Positions 43,018-52,997 are shown, counted from the stretch's first letter. The stretch: 64,000 nt of DNA from Anaerofustis sp. (GCF_019420015.1 NZ_JAHZIA010000027.1:8944-72943), one strand, 5' to 3'. Notes: generated from the sequence alone by a model not told the origin. Made by a program: numbers and translations.

Positions 43018-44208
43018 ATGAAAATTATTGTGCAAAAGTACGGCGGTACAAGCGTAAATACGGCAAAATCAAGAAGTATGATTATAAAAAACATGATTGA
43101 TGCGATTGATGACGGATTTAAACCTATTATAGTAGTTTCAGCCATGGGGAGAAAACCTGAACCCTATGCAACAGATTCTCTTTTGGGATTGCTTCCGGAC
43201 ATGAAAAACGCAAATTTAAGAAATAAAGATTTACTTGCGAGCTGCGGAGAAATCATCACGACAGTTGTCGTAAGTGAAGAAATAAGAGCAAAAGGAATTA
43301 ACGCAAGAGCTCTTACGGGAGGACAAGCCGGTATTGTAACCAACGAAAATTACGGAGACGGAAAAATACTGAAAATAGACACAAACAGATTAATGGAACT
43401 TGTAAATCAAGATATAGTACCTGTAGTTGCGGGATTCCAGGGAATGAGCAAAAACGGACAAATGCTTACACTCGGAAGAGGCGGCAGCGACATCACAGCA
43501 ACAGCACTCGGCGCTGCTTTAAATGCAGAATTGGTTGAAATATATACGGATGTTGACGGTGTAATGACAGCTGACCCAAGAGTTGTTGAAAATGCCGAAT
43601 TAATCGAAAACGTGGATTACGATGAAGTATTCCAACTTGCCGAATACGGAGCAAAAGTAATTCATCCGAGAGCCGTGGAATATGCAATGAAAGCCGATGT
43701 GCCTATAGCTATATTAAACACCCAAAAAGGAAGATATTACGGAGGAACGAGAATAGAAGATACACCTCAGGATATTTTCAGCGAAAAGCATTTTTCTGCA
43801 GTAACTCAAATAGACGGATGCAGCCAGGTAGATATTAAATTTACCGATATTAAAAAAGAAGACAGATTATTCGAAGTCTTGGCGGAACAAGAAGTATCAA
43901 TAGATATGATAAACATATTCCCTGACAGAAAAACCTTTATTATAGATTCTGATAAACAGCATATAGTAGATAAAGCGATGTCAAAACTTGAACTTGAATA
44001 TACAATATGCGACGGATTTACCAAAATAACAATAATGGGAAGAATGAAAGGAGTTCCGGGGGTAGTTGCAAAAATAATCGCAGCTCTTTATTCGAACAAT
44101 ATATTTGTTCATCAATCTTCGGATTCCAGCACGACAGTATCAGTTCTTGTCGATACAAAGCAGGCAAAAGATGCAGTAAATATACTTCATAAAAATCTAA
44201 TTAAATAA
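43018..44208 (+). CDS. dapG: Aspartate kinase
   Basis: The 396-residue enzyme phosphorylates aspartate, the first step to lysine, diaminopimelate, threonine and methionine. The N-terminal kinase domain shows VQKYGGTSV (residues 4-12) and LGRGGSDITATALG (about 156-169); two ACT domains (about 265-396) bind the feedback inhibitor. The lineup with ymxH and tepA matches the DapG isozyme position, used for spore and wall diaminopimelate, but the inhibitor specificity cannot be read. AGAGG precedes the ATG. A terminator follows. Confidence 0.94.
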   Translation: MKIIVQKYGGTSVNTAKSRSMIIKNMIDAIDDGFKPIIVVSAMGRKPEPYATDSLLGLLPDMKNANLRNKDLLASCGEIITTVVVSEEIRAKGINARALTGGQAGIVTNENYGDGKILKIDTNRLMELVNQDIVPVVAGFQGMSKNGQMLTLGRGGSDITATALGAALNAELVEIYTDVDGVMTADPRVVENAELIENVDYDEVFQLAEYGAKVIHPRAVEYAMKADVPIAILNTQKGRYYGGTRIEDTPQDIFSEKHFSAVTQIDGCSQVDIKFTDIKKEDRLFEVLAEQEVSIDMINIFPDRKTFIIDSDKQHIVDKAMSKLELEYTICDGFTKITIMGRMKGVPGVVAKIIAALYSNNIFVHQSSDSSTTVSVLVDTKQAKDAVNILHKNLIK

Positions 44209-44238
44209 AAAATACATAAATTTCAAATAATTGATAAA

Positions 44239-44277
44239 AATAAGAAAGGACAAAAGTTCTTTCTTATTTTATTATAT
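44239..44277 (+). terminator. Terminator between aspartokinase and tepA
   Basis: A 13-bp stem AATAAGAAAGGAC / GTTCTTTCTTATT (one G-U) with an AAAA loop and a T-rich tail. The tepA ribosome site begins right after it, so it may reduce rather than stop expression of tepA. Confidence 0.7.
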
Positions 44278-44292
44278 TTGAAAGGAAATATT

Positions 44293-45039
44293 ATGAAAGA
44301 AAAAAACAGAATGGAAAACGAGGCAGAATTCGATATAAGTCACGAATCGGATTTTGATGAAGAAACAATAAACAGATTAAAAGAGCTCGGACAAATGAAT
44401 GACAAATACGAAAGCGGAATACAAACCATAAGCATAATAGGAGAAATAGAAGGACATATAGAAGCCGGATCTCCAAAAAAATCAACCAAATACGAACATA
44501 TAATACCTATGATTATGGACGTCGAAGAAAAAGACGAAATAAAAGGAGTTTTGCTTATCCTGAATACAATGGGCGGGGATGTAGAAGCAGGCCTTGCAAT
44601 ATCCGAACTGATATCCGGAATGAGCAAACCATGTGTAACGCTGGTACTCGGAGGCAGCCACAGTATAGGTGTTCCCCTTGCTGTTAGCGGAACGTATTCA
44701 TTTATTACTCCAACCGCAACAATGATGATACACCCTATCAGAACAACAGGTCTTGTAATAGGAGTACTTCAAAGCTTTCTTTATTTTCAAAAAATGCAGG
44801 AGAGAATAACGGATTTTGTAGTTGAACACTCAAACGTTGATAAAGATTTATTTAATAAAATCATGCTCAACACTGACGAACTCGTAAATGACATGGGATC
44901 CGTGCTCGTAGGAGAAGAAGCTGTTAAGATAGGGCTGATAGATGAAGTTGGATCTCTTAAAGACGCAAGAAATAAATTACTTGAACTTATAAAAGAATAT
45001 GAGCATACCGGAAAAACAAACAAAAGCAAGAACAAATAG
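44293..45039 (+). CDS. tepA: TepA/ClpP-class membrane-associated serine protease
   Basis: The 248-residue ClpP-like (SppA-related) protein keeps the serine protease core LLILNTMGGDVEAGLAI, the catalytic-Ser segment GGSHSIGVPLA and the histidine region MMIHPIRTTG. TepA is linked to protein export or to spore small acid-soluble protein degradation in Bacillus. ATG 44293 has AAAGGA six bases before it; the TTG at 44278 overlaps the terminator. The conserved position downstream of the dap genes supports the name. spoIIIE does not follow; the glycan locus starts here. Confidence 0.88.
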   Translation: MKEKNRMENEAEFDISHESDFDEETINRLKELGQMNDKYESGIQTISIIGEIEGHIEAGSPKKSTKYEHIIPMIMDVEEKDEIKGVLLILNTMGGDVEAGLAISELISGMSKPCVTLVLGGSHSIGVPLAVSGTYSFITPTATMMIHPIRTTGLVIGVLQSFLYFQKMQERITDFVVEHSNVDKDLFNKIMLNTDELVNDMGSVLVGEEAVKIGLIDEVGSLKDARNKLLELIKEYEHTGKTNKSKNK

Positions 45040-45055
45040 TTCTTGCTTTATTTTC
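45023..45055 (+). terminator. Bidirectional terminator between tepA and wzx
   Basis: AAAGCAAGAAC (45023-45033) pairs with GTTCTTGCTTT (45039-45049), then TATTTTCTTTT. It closes both tepA and the 16-kb leftward glycan transcript. Confidence 0.8.
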
Positions 45056-46505
45056 TTTTCAAAACAAAACCCTTTATCTTGCCAAGCATATAAACATATG
45101 CATCAAGTTTAAATATATGACAGAAAATTATATAAAAAATTATACCGGATATAATTTGAATAAACAAAAGCAAAATATTTGCAACACTCAATATCATACT
45201 TAAACCATAAACCAAAATAGACATAACAATCGAAGCCAATAAATAAGGGAATATATCCCTCCATTGTTCTTTTATGGAATAATTAATAAGAGTTTTGTTC
45301 GGGAATCCGTTAATTACGGTTGCCAATAAAGAAAACAATATTTCACTTCCGACAATAGCATATACCCCAAAAGGGAAGCTCAAACCTATAAGGCATAAAC
45401 CAAGTACACGTTTTATTATCTCCAACTTTAATCCGACATCACTTCTTCCAAGCGCATTTATTGCCTGTAAATTTGCCGAATGCATCGGATAAAAAGCATA
45501 AGCAATACAAACAAGTCTCATAAACGGAACAGCCCCCAGCCACTTGTCTGTAAACAAAAGAAGTATTAAAGGTTTTGCAACAGCAACAAGTCCAAACATA
45601 ACAGGGAATATAACAAAACAATTAAGAGACATTGTTCTTCTAAGCATTTTTTTTAATTCTTCAACCTTATCTTGTTTGGTTGAAAGCACAGGAAGCATAA
45701 CAGCCGATATTGCCCCTGTAAGCCCGTTCATCAAACTTGAGCCAAGCATATCTCCTCTGTTGTAATATCCAAGTACATCGGCTTTAAAAGCCTTACCGAT
45801 AATGAGTGTTCTTACATTTGTATAGACCACACTTACAAGAGAAGAACAAACCAGCTTCCAACTGAAAGAATATAAAGCTTTAACCCTCTTCATGGAAAAT
45901 ACAAGTTTAGGCCTCCACTTTACACTAAACCAAAGAACAACAGTAAGCATAAAGTTATTCACTATTGCAGACAGTGCCAATGCCCATATCCCGGCTCCTG
46001 CATAGGCTAGAGATACACCGGTAATTCCTGCGGCAATACACCCCGTAAGGCTTGCCCTAAAGTTCTTTTTAAACTCAAGATTCCTCGCCATAATCGCCTG
46101 CTGCACAGTATTAAAGGCGGCAAATACCAATATAATTCCCTCTGCACGCAAAAGATACTTAAGTATATCCAAGTTATAAAACTGTGCAACATAAGGAGAT
46201 ATAAAAAATAATGCAGCATATAACACAAAGGATGCCGTAATACTAAAAAAGAAAATTGAAGAAGTATCTACTTCATCTATTTCCGCCTTTTGAATAAGGG
46301 CAGTACCAAATCCGCTTTGAACAAAAATATTTGCTACATTTATAAAAACAGTAATTATTGCCACAGCGGCAAAATCTTCGGGAAAAAGCTTTCTGGCAAG
46401 TAAAATTTGAATAATAAGATTTATAGCCTGTACGCTTATTCTTTCCATAAACTTCCATATTAAATTTACTATTACATTTCCCGAAGACAATTTTTTATCA
46501 CTCAT
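45048..46505 (-). CDS. wzx: Wzx/MOP-family polysaccharide flippase
   Basis: The 485-residue protein has about 12-14 helices and belongs to the polysaccharide transporter branch of the MOP superfamily (WzxC/TuaB-like), with the N-terminal IWKFMERISVQAINLIIQIL and FAAVAIITVFINVANIFVQ pattern. It should flip an undecaprenyl-linked repeat unit outwards. It is the last gene of the leftward glycan operon, 22 bases after a Wzy-like gene. The ribosome site is weak (AGAATTAAATG). Confidence 0.92.
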   Translation of the reverse strand: MSDKKLSSGNVIVNLIWKFMERISVQAINLIIQILLARKLFPEDFAAVAIITVFINVANIFVQSGFGTALIQKAEIDEVDTSSIFFFSITASFVLYAALFFISPYVAQFYNLDILKYLLRAEGIILVFAAFNTVQQAIMARNLEFKKNFRASLTGCIAAGITGVSLAYAGAGIWALALSAIVNNFMLTVVLWFSVKWRPKLVFSMKRVKALYSFSWKLVCSSLVSVVYTNVRTLIIGKAFKADVLGYYNRGDMLGSSLMNGLTGAISAVMLPVLSTKQDKVEELKKMLRRTMSLNCFVIFPVMFGLVAVAKPLILLLFTDKWLGAVPFMRLVCIAYAFYPMHSANLQAINALGRSDVGLKLEIIKRVLGLCLIGLSFPFGVYAIVGSEILFSLLATVINGFPNKTLINYSIKEQWRDIFPYLLASIVMSILVYGLSMILSVANILLLFIQIISGIIFYIIFCHIFKLDAYVYMLGKIKGFVLKRK

Positions 46506-46527
46506 TTAATTCTCCAAATCAATTATA

Positions 46528-47892
46528 TTAATCATCCAAGCACCTCGGCTTAACGAAAAAGCATCCAATCACAAAGTAATATACAACAGATACGGCGCTT
46601 ATATAAGGATAATAAACCGAAGACAACATCATTATAATCTCACAGCTTATAAGCATAGAACCAACAAATAAATATTTTATATCAATTTTTCTGTTTCTTA
46701 TTCCTCTAAACAAGACTTTAAAAAGGTAAAATGCAAACATAATATTTAACACAACAAAACTTATTCCTGCCACAACTCCCCCACTATGCGCAATTTGCAA
46801 ATATGTATTGTGTGCATTTGCTTCAAGATATCCGCCTTGATAAGGAACTTTCAGTTTATCGGCATTATGCCCGGTCAAATTCAAATCATTAAGATACGTT
46901 CTCCAAATTTCCGCTCGTCCAGAAGAGAAAGAGTTACTGTCTCCAATTCCTTTTTTCCCTCTTTCCGCCGCACCTTGCAGTTGTCCTTTTAAATCAGTAA
47001 TCTCATTATAGCTGCTCTCAGGATTAAACACTATCTTAAAAGACTGACCGAAAATATTTTCTTCCAAACTCAAAATAAAGTTACTGACATATGTAAGAAG
47101 AGAAAACATCAGAATAAGAGATACAAATGATGACACAAAAATTTTTATCACTCTTCCAATCAAATCCCTCAAATTATAACTTCTGTCTATAATCATATAT
47201 ATAACGTATATAAAAAATGAAAAGCCCAAAGAAAGATAAGTGGTTCTGGATTTTGTAAATATACAAAGCGCAAATATACTCCCTATCAAAAACATATTGA
47301 TAATCCTGTCTTTCTTATTATCATTAATCTCATACAAATATAAAACAACAACAAAAATCACCGATAAAAAAGAACCGAGTCCGTTGGGATTTCCGAGAAA
47401 AGATGCATACTGCCCATTGGAAAGAGGAGAAATAAAAACAGAAACAATAAGCATTAAAATATAACTGTATCTTGCTCCCAATGACATCATATAAAGAAAA
47501 TTATTATAATCATTACCTACCGTAAAATAAAATACGGGAAGCACAAATAAAAGTATAAAAGATATTAATATAAAGGCAGCGACTTTATGCAAAACAGCTG
47601 AAATAAGAAAAAATATCCCAACAAAAAAGAATAAAATAACAACTGGCTTATTTATTAAATCCCCAGAAGATATGTGATTATCGGCAAAAAACCAAATTAC
47701 AACAAACGTAATAAAAATCCCTACAATAGCGGCTACAGAGCTGCTCCCGCTATATACGCCAAGGGAAGATAAAAACATATTGCAAAACAATAAGAAAAAG
47801 CTAAAAGTTATTATTTTAGCTTTAACCTTATTAGATACATTTTTATTTTTTTTAGATATTATATTCAATAAATTAATCAAACCATTACCCAT
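46528..47892 (-). CDS. Wzy/WaaL-like O-antigen polymerase family protein, copy 1
   Basis: The 454-residue membrane protein has about 12 helices and a large external loop (about 290-365) with GKKGIGDSNSFSSGRAEIWR and AHNTYLQIAHSGG, the Wzy_C/O-antigen ligase pattern in which an AHN-x-Y-L-Q segment marks the active loop. It either polymerises repeat units or transfers the glycan to an acceptor. ATG 47892 is preferred over GTG 47898 because GGGAG lies eight bases before it. A second protein of the same class is at 58075. Confidence 0.85.
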   Translation of the reverse strand: MGNGLINLLNIISKKNKNVSNKVKAKIITFSFFLLFCNMFLSSLGVYSGSSSVAAIVGIFITFVVIWFFADNHISSGDLINKPVVILFFFVGIFFLISAVLHKVAAFILISFILLFVLPVFYFTVGNDYNNFLYMMSLGARYSYILMLIVSVFISPLSNGQYASFLGNPNGLGSFLSVIFVVVLYLYEINDNKKDRIINMFLIGSIFALCIFTKSRTTYLSLGFSFFIYVIYMIIDRSYNLRDLIGRVIKIFVSSFVSLILMFSLLTYVSNFILSLEENIFGQSFKIVFNPESSYNEITDLKGQLQGAAERGKKGIGDSNSFSSGRAEIWRTYLNDLNLTGHNADKLKVPYQGGYLEANAHNTYLQIAHSGGVVAGISFVVLNIMFAFYLFKVLFRGIRNRKIDIKYLFVGSMLISCEIIMMLSSVYYPYISAVSVVYYFVIGCFFVKPRCLDD

Positions 47893-47940
47893 AACCACAA
47901 CTCCCTTATATTACGAAATTTTAGAATGAAAGAATACAGA

Positions 47941-49080
47941 TTATAAATATAATTTCTCCCAATCATTTTTTACTGCATGCCAAGAATATTTATTGTAAAG
48001 AAGGTTGCTTTTTTTTGTATTATCGAAAAGAACTTCTTTATTTATTACTTTTCTTAAATACCTGTTAATTTCAGAAAAAGAATTATATATAATGTAATCT
48101 ATACCCAAATCATCAAACTCTTTATAAATAATCCATGACGGATTTAACAGAATGCTTCCGCTGTAAACACATTCTTGAATTGAGGCGGAAAAAGCATCGC
48201 TATCCTGTGCATGAATAAAAACATCCGTGGCAAGTCTTAGCATTGCAGCATGCTCCTTATTTAAGAAGTCTTCTATTATAGTATATTCGACATTCATCTT
48301 ACTTAACGAATCCAAAATCTCACTTTTATATTCATTACTCGTAAGCCCATAGCTAAGCTGAATTACTATATTTATTTTACTTAATACACTATCTTCAAGC
48401 TTACCAATCTCCTTTAATACATCCAAATGATGCTGCCTTATATTTCCGTTATACCCTATTGCAACACTTGTTTTATTTTTATTTATCCCAAAAAATTCTT
48501 TACATTCTTCTTTGCTTTTATCTTTTTTTACCTGATTTATTACATCATAAATAGATATACCAAATTTTGCTCTGACTATTTTATTATTATATGTATCCCC
48601 AAATACATCATGAAAATACTTATCCATTCCGTCTGAAGAATAAGATATATACTTAGCTTTATTAAGACAAGGTATGGCATTTCTCAACTGCCCCTTATCT
48701 TTTGATAATAAATCGGATCCCCAGTATGTACATATAACTTTCTCAGCATATTTGACTATATGATTATTTAAGAAAGTTATCATAAAATTGCTGGGAACAG
48801 AATGAATATGAACAACATCAAATTTACCCTTTTTATACTCTTTTTTTACCTTCTTCTTCATATTAATAAGAGTCCTAAGTCTCGGTATAAAATCAAATAA
48901 AAAGGTTCCTTTGTCTGTATTTAAAATATTAATGTTGTTTTCATCATAAAACTTCTTAAAATCTTTGTTTGTTACTGATTTGGAAACTACAAATATATCA
49001 TTCGATTCCTTTAAAAGAATGTATTCTATATACTCTTTTATCCAAAACGAATCTGCATTTCCTATTAATAAAATTTTCAT
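47941..49080 (-). CDS. Glycosyltransferase, WecF/GT56-like
   Basis: The 379-residue GT-B-type enzyme has an N-terminal MKILLIGNADSFWIKEY, the acceptor region VVHIHSVPSNF, and a C-terminal donor domain with IGYNGNIRQHHLDVL and HAQDSDAFSASIQECVYSGS. The GYNG...HH and DAFS patterns recall WecF-type 4-acetamidofucosyltransferases, so the donor may be an unusual amino sugar, but no donor can be assigned with certainty. It follows the WbpE-like gene with no gap: the ATG at 49080 abuts the WbpE stop at 49081. Confidence 0.75.
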   Translation of the reverse strand: MKILLIGNADSFWIKEYIEYILLKESNDIFVVSKSVTNKDFKKFYDENNINILNTDKGTFLFDFIPRLRTLINMKKKVKKEYKKGKFDVVHIHSVPSNFMITFLNNHIVKYAEKVICTYWGSDLLSKDKGQLRNAIPCLNKAKYISYSSDGMDKYFHDVFGDTYNNKIVRAKFGISIYDVINQVKKDKSKEECKEFFGINKNKTSVAIGYNGNIRQHHLDVLKEIGKLEDSVLSKINIVIQLSYGLTSNEYKSEILDSLSKMNVEYTIIEDFLNKEHAAMLRLATDVFIHAQDSDAFSASIQECVYSGSILLNPSWIIYKEFDDLGIDYIIYNSFSEINRYLRKVINKEVLFDNTKKSNLLYNKYSWHAVKNDWEKLYL

Positions 49081-50217
49081 CTATTTCCTGCCACTGAAAA
49101 ATTCTTTTATTTTATCTGTTACAATTATAATATCTTCGTCTTTTAAGTACGGATGCATTGGAATTGATAATACACAATCACAAAGCATAATTGTATTTTC
49201 TAAATCTTCTCCTTTGTAATCTACATAATCAAAAGCCTTTTGCTTATGCATTGGCTTTGGATAGTATATCATAGTAGGAATACCGTTATCTTTTAAGAAT
49301 TCTTGAAGATTGTCTCTCATTTCTCTACTTTGTAAAGTGAGAGTATACTGAGCATAACTGGAATAAAATCCGTCCTTAATAACAGGTGTTTTTACTATAT
49401 CTTTTAATTCTTTTGTGTATTTTCTAGCCACTTCATTTATATCTTTTAACTCATAATCTTTAAATGCTTTTAATTTAATTGACAAAATAGCTGCCTGAAG
49501 CGTATCAAGTCTTGAGTTTACACCGATTCTTACATTATCATACTTCATTGAGCCTTTACCGTGCACTCTGTAAGACTTTAAAAGCTCACAAATTTTATCG
49601 TCATCCGTAAACACAGCGCCTCCGTCTCCATAACAACCGAGAGGCTTAGCGGGGAAGAATGAAGTCGTGCTTATATCGCCAAAGCTGCATGCTTTTTTGC
49701 CGTTTATTTCTCCTCCAAAGCCTTGAGCTCCGTCTTCAAGAATTAATAAACCATATTTATCAGCTATTTTTCTTATTTTCTCATAATCGGCAGGAAGTCC
49801 GAATAAATCAACTGCAACTATAACTTTAGGTTTAAGTTTCCCGTCTTCTTTAATCTTTAATATAGCTTTTTCAAGCTTATCAGGACATATATTAAAACTG
49901 TCTTTATCCACATCAACAAAGATAGGCGTAGCCCCTATATGAGATACTACCTCTCCCGAAGCAAAGAAAGTAAAGTCGGGAACGAATACTGCATCACCTT
50001 CTTTTATTCCCCAAGCCATTAAAGCAAGAGAAAGAGCATCTGTTCCGTTTGCACAAGTTACGCAGTGCTTTATTCCAACATACTCTGCAAGTTCTTTCTC
50101 AAGAACCTCCACTTGTTTTCCGCTTATAAAATTACAGTTTAACATCACTTCTTCACAAGCTTTGTCTATATCGTCTTTTAATACCCTATATTGTGTTTTT
50201 AAGTCTCTGAATTCCAT
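49081..50217 (-). CDS. wbpE: WbpE-like UDP-3-keto-GlcNAcA aminotransferase (DegT/DnrJ family)
   Basis: The 378-residue PLP enzyme adds the 3-amino group to UDP-2-acetamido-3-keto-glucuronate. Family motifs are TCANGTDALSLALMA, VPDFTFFASGEV, LILEDGAQGFGG and the PLP-lysine segment TSFFPAKPLGCYGDGG. The presence of WbpA-, WbpB- and WbpD-like genes in the same operon supports this role over PglE or other sugar aminotransferases. ATG 50217 has GAGG six bases before it; the GTG at 50229 overlaps the upstream gene end. Confidence 0.88.
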   Translation of the reverse strand: MEFRDLKTQYRVLKDDIDKACEEVMLNCNFISGKQVEVLEKELAEYVGIKHCVTCANGTDALSLALMAWGIKEGDAVFVPDFTFFASGEVVSHIGATPIFVDVDKDSFNICPDKLEKAILKIKEDGKLKPKVIVAVDLFGLPADYEKIRKIADKYGLLILEDGAQGFGGEINGKKACSFGDISTTSFFPAKPLGCYGDGGAVFTDDDKICELLKSYRVHGKGSMKYDNVRIGVNSRLDTLQAAILSIKLKAFKDYELKDINEVARKYTKELKDIVKTPVIKDGFYSSYAQYTLTLQSREMRDNLQEFLKDNGIPTMIYYPKPMHKQKAFDYVDYKGEDLENTIMLCDCVLSIPMHPYLKDEDIIIVTDKIKEFFSGRK

Positions 50218-50225
50218 ATCTATCC

Positions 50226-51347
50226 TCACTGTTTCAATATATCTTCATATAAATCATATAAAACTTTTTCGTCTATGCTCCAGTTAAAATGTTCCTTGAT
50301 TGCCTTTCTTCCGTTTTCCCCCATTTGTCTTGCAATATCAGGGTTTTCGCTTAAATACTTTATTGCACTTGCTATTTCATTACTGTTACTCGAATCCACA
50401 ACCAAACCGAATTTATATTTTTCCATAACCTCTCTTGCATACGGATAATCATTGCTTATAACAGGAAGCCCCATAGACATAAATTCGTATATCTTCGTAG
50501 ATAAATTTGAAAGAACCGAATACTGCCCTATATTCAAAAGAACATTTGCACCTATTGTAGATTCTTCGTACATTTTTAGAATATCGTCTCTATTTAAATA
50601 TCCTCTAAAATCTACGCATTCATATTCTACCTTATTCTTTAATTCTTCACCATATGAAGCAGGAACGAAGTTCCCTCCCAAAATGAGTTTTGCACCGGAC
50701 TTATAACAACCTTCAATTAATTTGGTTATTCCTCTGTTTGCATTAAGCCCCCCAGCATAACATACAACAGGATTAGAATAATCTTTATCATTTTTATCAT
50801 ATTTATCATATAATTCTTCCAAAATAGGAGTATTGTTTACATAAACAAATCTTTTACTCCTACCTTCAAAAGGATGTTTCCCAAACATGGGACAAGGAAA
50901 AATAACACCGTCTATTTTTTTCGTTACTTTGCTTTCATAGCTTTTAAATACTTTTGAAATAAAACCTCTGAGAAATTTGGGAATGTAATATTTTTCCTTT
51001 ATCTGTTCACTGTAATTTTCATGACTGTCAAATATTACACTTTTGCCTTTCTTTTTCAATTTCAAACCGTAAGGAAGAAGTTCGGGATCATGAAAGTGAT
51101 ATATGTCAGCATCAATTTCAAGAGCTTTTTTATAAATATCCTTTGCGGTAAAAAGCATTCTGGATAATCTTCCTCTGTTTATATCTCCTATTCCCACAAT
51201 ATTTACATTTTTACTTTTATAGCTTTCGCCTTTTGAAACCAAGTACACATCATATTCTTCTTTCTTTGCCAAAGAAACACACTCTTTTTCAAAAATTCTT
51301 ATATCTGTAGGTTTATGTGCACTCGTCATATGACAAACCTTAATCAT
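50226..51347 (-). CDS. GT4-family glycosyltransferase
   Basis: The 373-residue GT-B enzyme has the N-terminal KVCHMTSAHKPTDIRIFEKE, YHFHDPELL near residue 95 and VIFDSHENYSEQI. The donor-site region YEFMSMGLPVISNDY holds the conserved E7-type Glu-rich motif of GT4. Donor and acceptor are unknown; a role in adding a sugar to the diNAcBac or GlcNAc3NAcA-containing repeat is likely from position. The start is one of two adjacent ATGs (51350 or 51347), with GGAG just upstream. It overlaps the WbpD gene end by 8-11 bases. Confidence 0.85.
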   Translation of the reverse strand: MIKVCHMTSAHKPTDIRIFEKECVSLAKKEEYDVYLVSKGESYKSKNVNIVGIGDINRGRLSRMLFTAKDIYKKALEIDADIYHFHDPELLPYGLKLKKKGKSVIFDSHENYSEQIKEKYYIPKFLRGFISKVFKSYESKVTKKIDGVIFPCPMFGKHPFEGRSKRFVYVNNTPILEELYDKYDKNDKDYSNPVVCYAGGLNANRGITKLIEGCYKSGAKLILGGNFVPASYGEELKNKVEYECVDFRGYLNRDDILKMYEESTIGANVLLNIGQYSVLSNLSTKIYEFMSMGLPVISNDYPYAREVMEKYKFGLVVDSSNSNEIASAIKYLSENPDIARQMGENGRKAIKEHFNWSIDEKVLYDLYEDILKQ

Positions 51348-51909
51348 CATTACTCCTCACAAGACTATCCTTGTCTTTTTTATATTCTCTTCCACAGCTG
51401 CATTTTAAATCTTCGCCAAGCACATTACCGCACTCACATACAAATCCGATTTGCTTTGCGGGAACCCCGGCATAAAGGGCATAATCGGGAACATCCTTTG
51501 TAACAACAGCACCGGAAGCAATCATCGCCCATTGACCGATTTTATTACCACAAACTATTGTTGCATTCGCACCTATGCTACATCCGGTATCAAGTAAAGT
51601 TTTTTTATAACCCCTTGGTCCTTTAGGATATTTTGCTCTGGGTGTTAAATCGTTGGTAAAAACCATAGAAGGACCGCAAAAAACATAGTCTTTAAGTTCT
51701 ACTCCTTCGTATATTGATACGTTGTTTTGAACTTTGCACCCATTACCGATTTTAACATTGTTTGATACATTGACATTTTGTCCAAAAGAGCAGTCCTTTC
51801 CTATTCTTGCACCCTTTTGAATATGACAAAAATGCCATATCTTGGTATTTTTACCAATTATGACATCTTCATCTACATAGCTTGATTCATGAACAAAATA
51901 TTCACTCAT
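51340..51909 (-). CDS. wbpD: WbpD/WlbB-like N-acetyltransferase (UDP-2,3-diamino sugar)
   Basis: The 189-residue left-handed beta-helix acetyltransferase has hexapeptide repeats from about residue 12 to 150 (for example IGKNTKIWHFCHIQKGARIG). It should acetylate the 3-amino group made by WbpE, giving UDP-GlcNAc(3NAc)A. A C-terminal FVCECGNVLGEDLKCSCGRE has CxC pairs resembling a small zinc finger, as in WbpD homologues. It shares one base with the WbpB-like gene start-stop. Confidence 0.9.
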   Translation of the reverse strand: MSEYFVHESSYVDEDVIIGKNTKIWHFCHIQKGARIGKDCSFGQNVNVSNNVKIGNGCKVQNNVSIYEGVELKDYVFCGPSMVFTNDLTPRAKYPKGPRGYKKTLLDTGCSIGANATIVCGNKIGQWAMIASGAVVTKDVPDYALYAGVPAKQIGFVCECGNVLGEDLKCSCGREYKKDKDSLVRSNDD

Positions 51910-52982
51910 TAAAATTCACCTTCCATATCGGTACTTGCAAAATCCGTCAATGGAAGTTTTACTGCACAACCATCTTTTTGTGATTTATAAATACTTAAAA
52001 CAAGTTCGAGAGCATTTCTTCCTGCAACAGCATCCACATAAGGCTTTCTATCTTGCTCTATAGCTTCTATAACATCTCTAAATAAAGATGTATGCCCGTT
52101 TCCGTAAACATTGCTTGTTTGTTCTTCAAGACCTTTATTTTTATTATCTTCATCTGTTTCATCGGCAAAATCCCAAACATCTATATTATTTGTAGATTTA
52201 CCACCAAGTTTAACAGTTCCGTTTTCACCAAATAAATATAATGTTTCTTCAAGGTTTTTAGGATATACATTTGTTGTTCCTTCTATTGTTCCAACTGCAC
52301 CGTTTTTAAATTTAACAACTGCCATGCCGATATCTTCAGCTTCAAGGTAGTGGTGAAATTGTTGTTTTGTAACTCCGTATACTTCTTCTATTTCATCTCC
52401 CATCATCCATCTAAGCAGGTCTATTCCGTGAATGCACTGATTCATAAGTGCACCACCGTCTTCTTTCCATGTTCCTCTCCATGGAGCTTGTTCATAATAA
52501 TTTTTATTTCTGTTCCATCTTACATGAATTGAACCGTGAGAAAGCTTACCAAATCTTCCACTTTCAAGGGCTTTTCTCATTTCTTGAACGGCAATATTAA
52601 ATCTGTTTTGATGACAAGCAGATACTTTTACACCTTTTTCATCAGCTCTTTTTATAATCTCATCAGCATCTTTAATACTCATTGCCATAGGTTTTTCTAT
52701 TATTACATTTATACCTTTATCTATTAAATAAAGAGCTATCTCAGCATGAGAACCGCTTTCCGTTGCAATACTGACAAGTTCCGGTTTAATTTCTTCAACC
52801 ATAACCTTATAATCATAATATCTTTTTATGCTTTCATCCTTTTGCAAATCGTGTTTTAAAAGAAGCTCTTCCATTCTTTCATCTAAAATATCACATACGG
52901 CACATATCTCCAAACTGTTATTTACTGCCGCTTTTATATGATTCGTGGATATTCTCCCACAGCCAATTAATGCATACTTCAT
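51909..52982 (-). CDS. wbpB: WbpB/WlbA-like oxidoreductase (Gfo/Idh/MocA family)
   Basis: The 357-residue NAD-dependent dehydrogenase oxidises C3 of UDP-GlcNAcA to a ketone. The N-terminal Rossmann loop ALIGCGRISTNHIKA (residues 4-18) and EKPMAMS (about 95) are family marks, and HQNRFNIAVQEMRKAL and the C-terminal sheet GTIEGTTNVYPKNLEETL match WbpB/WlbA. It lies between wbpA and wbpD, with 15 bases to the former and a one-base overlap with the latter. Confidence 0.9.
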   Translation of the reverse strand: MKYALIGCGRISTNHIKAAVNNSLEICAVCDILDERMEELLLKHDLQKDESIKRYYDYKVMVEEIKPELVSIATESGSHAEIALYLIDKGINVIIEKPMAMSIKDADEIIKRADEKGVKVSACHQNRFNIAVQEMRKALESGRFGKLSHGSIHVRWNRNKNYYEQAPWRGTWKEDGGALMNQCIHGIDLLRWMMGDEIEEVYGVTKQQFHHYLEAEDIGMAVVKFKNGAVGTIEGTTNVYPKNLEETLYLFGENGTVKLGGKSTNNIDVWDFADETDEDNKNKGLEEQTSNVYGNGHTSLFRDVIEAIEQDRKPYVDAVAGRNALELVLSIYKSQKDGCAVKLPLTDFASTDMEGEF

Positions 52983-52997
52983 TTCAAATTCTCCTAA

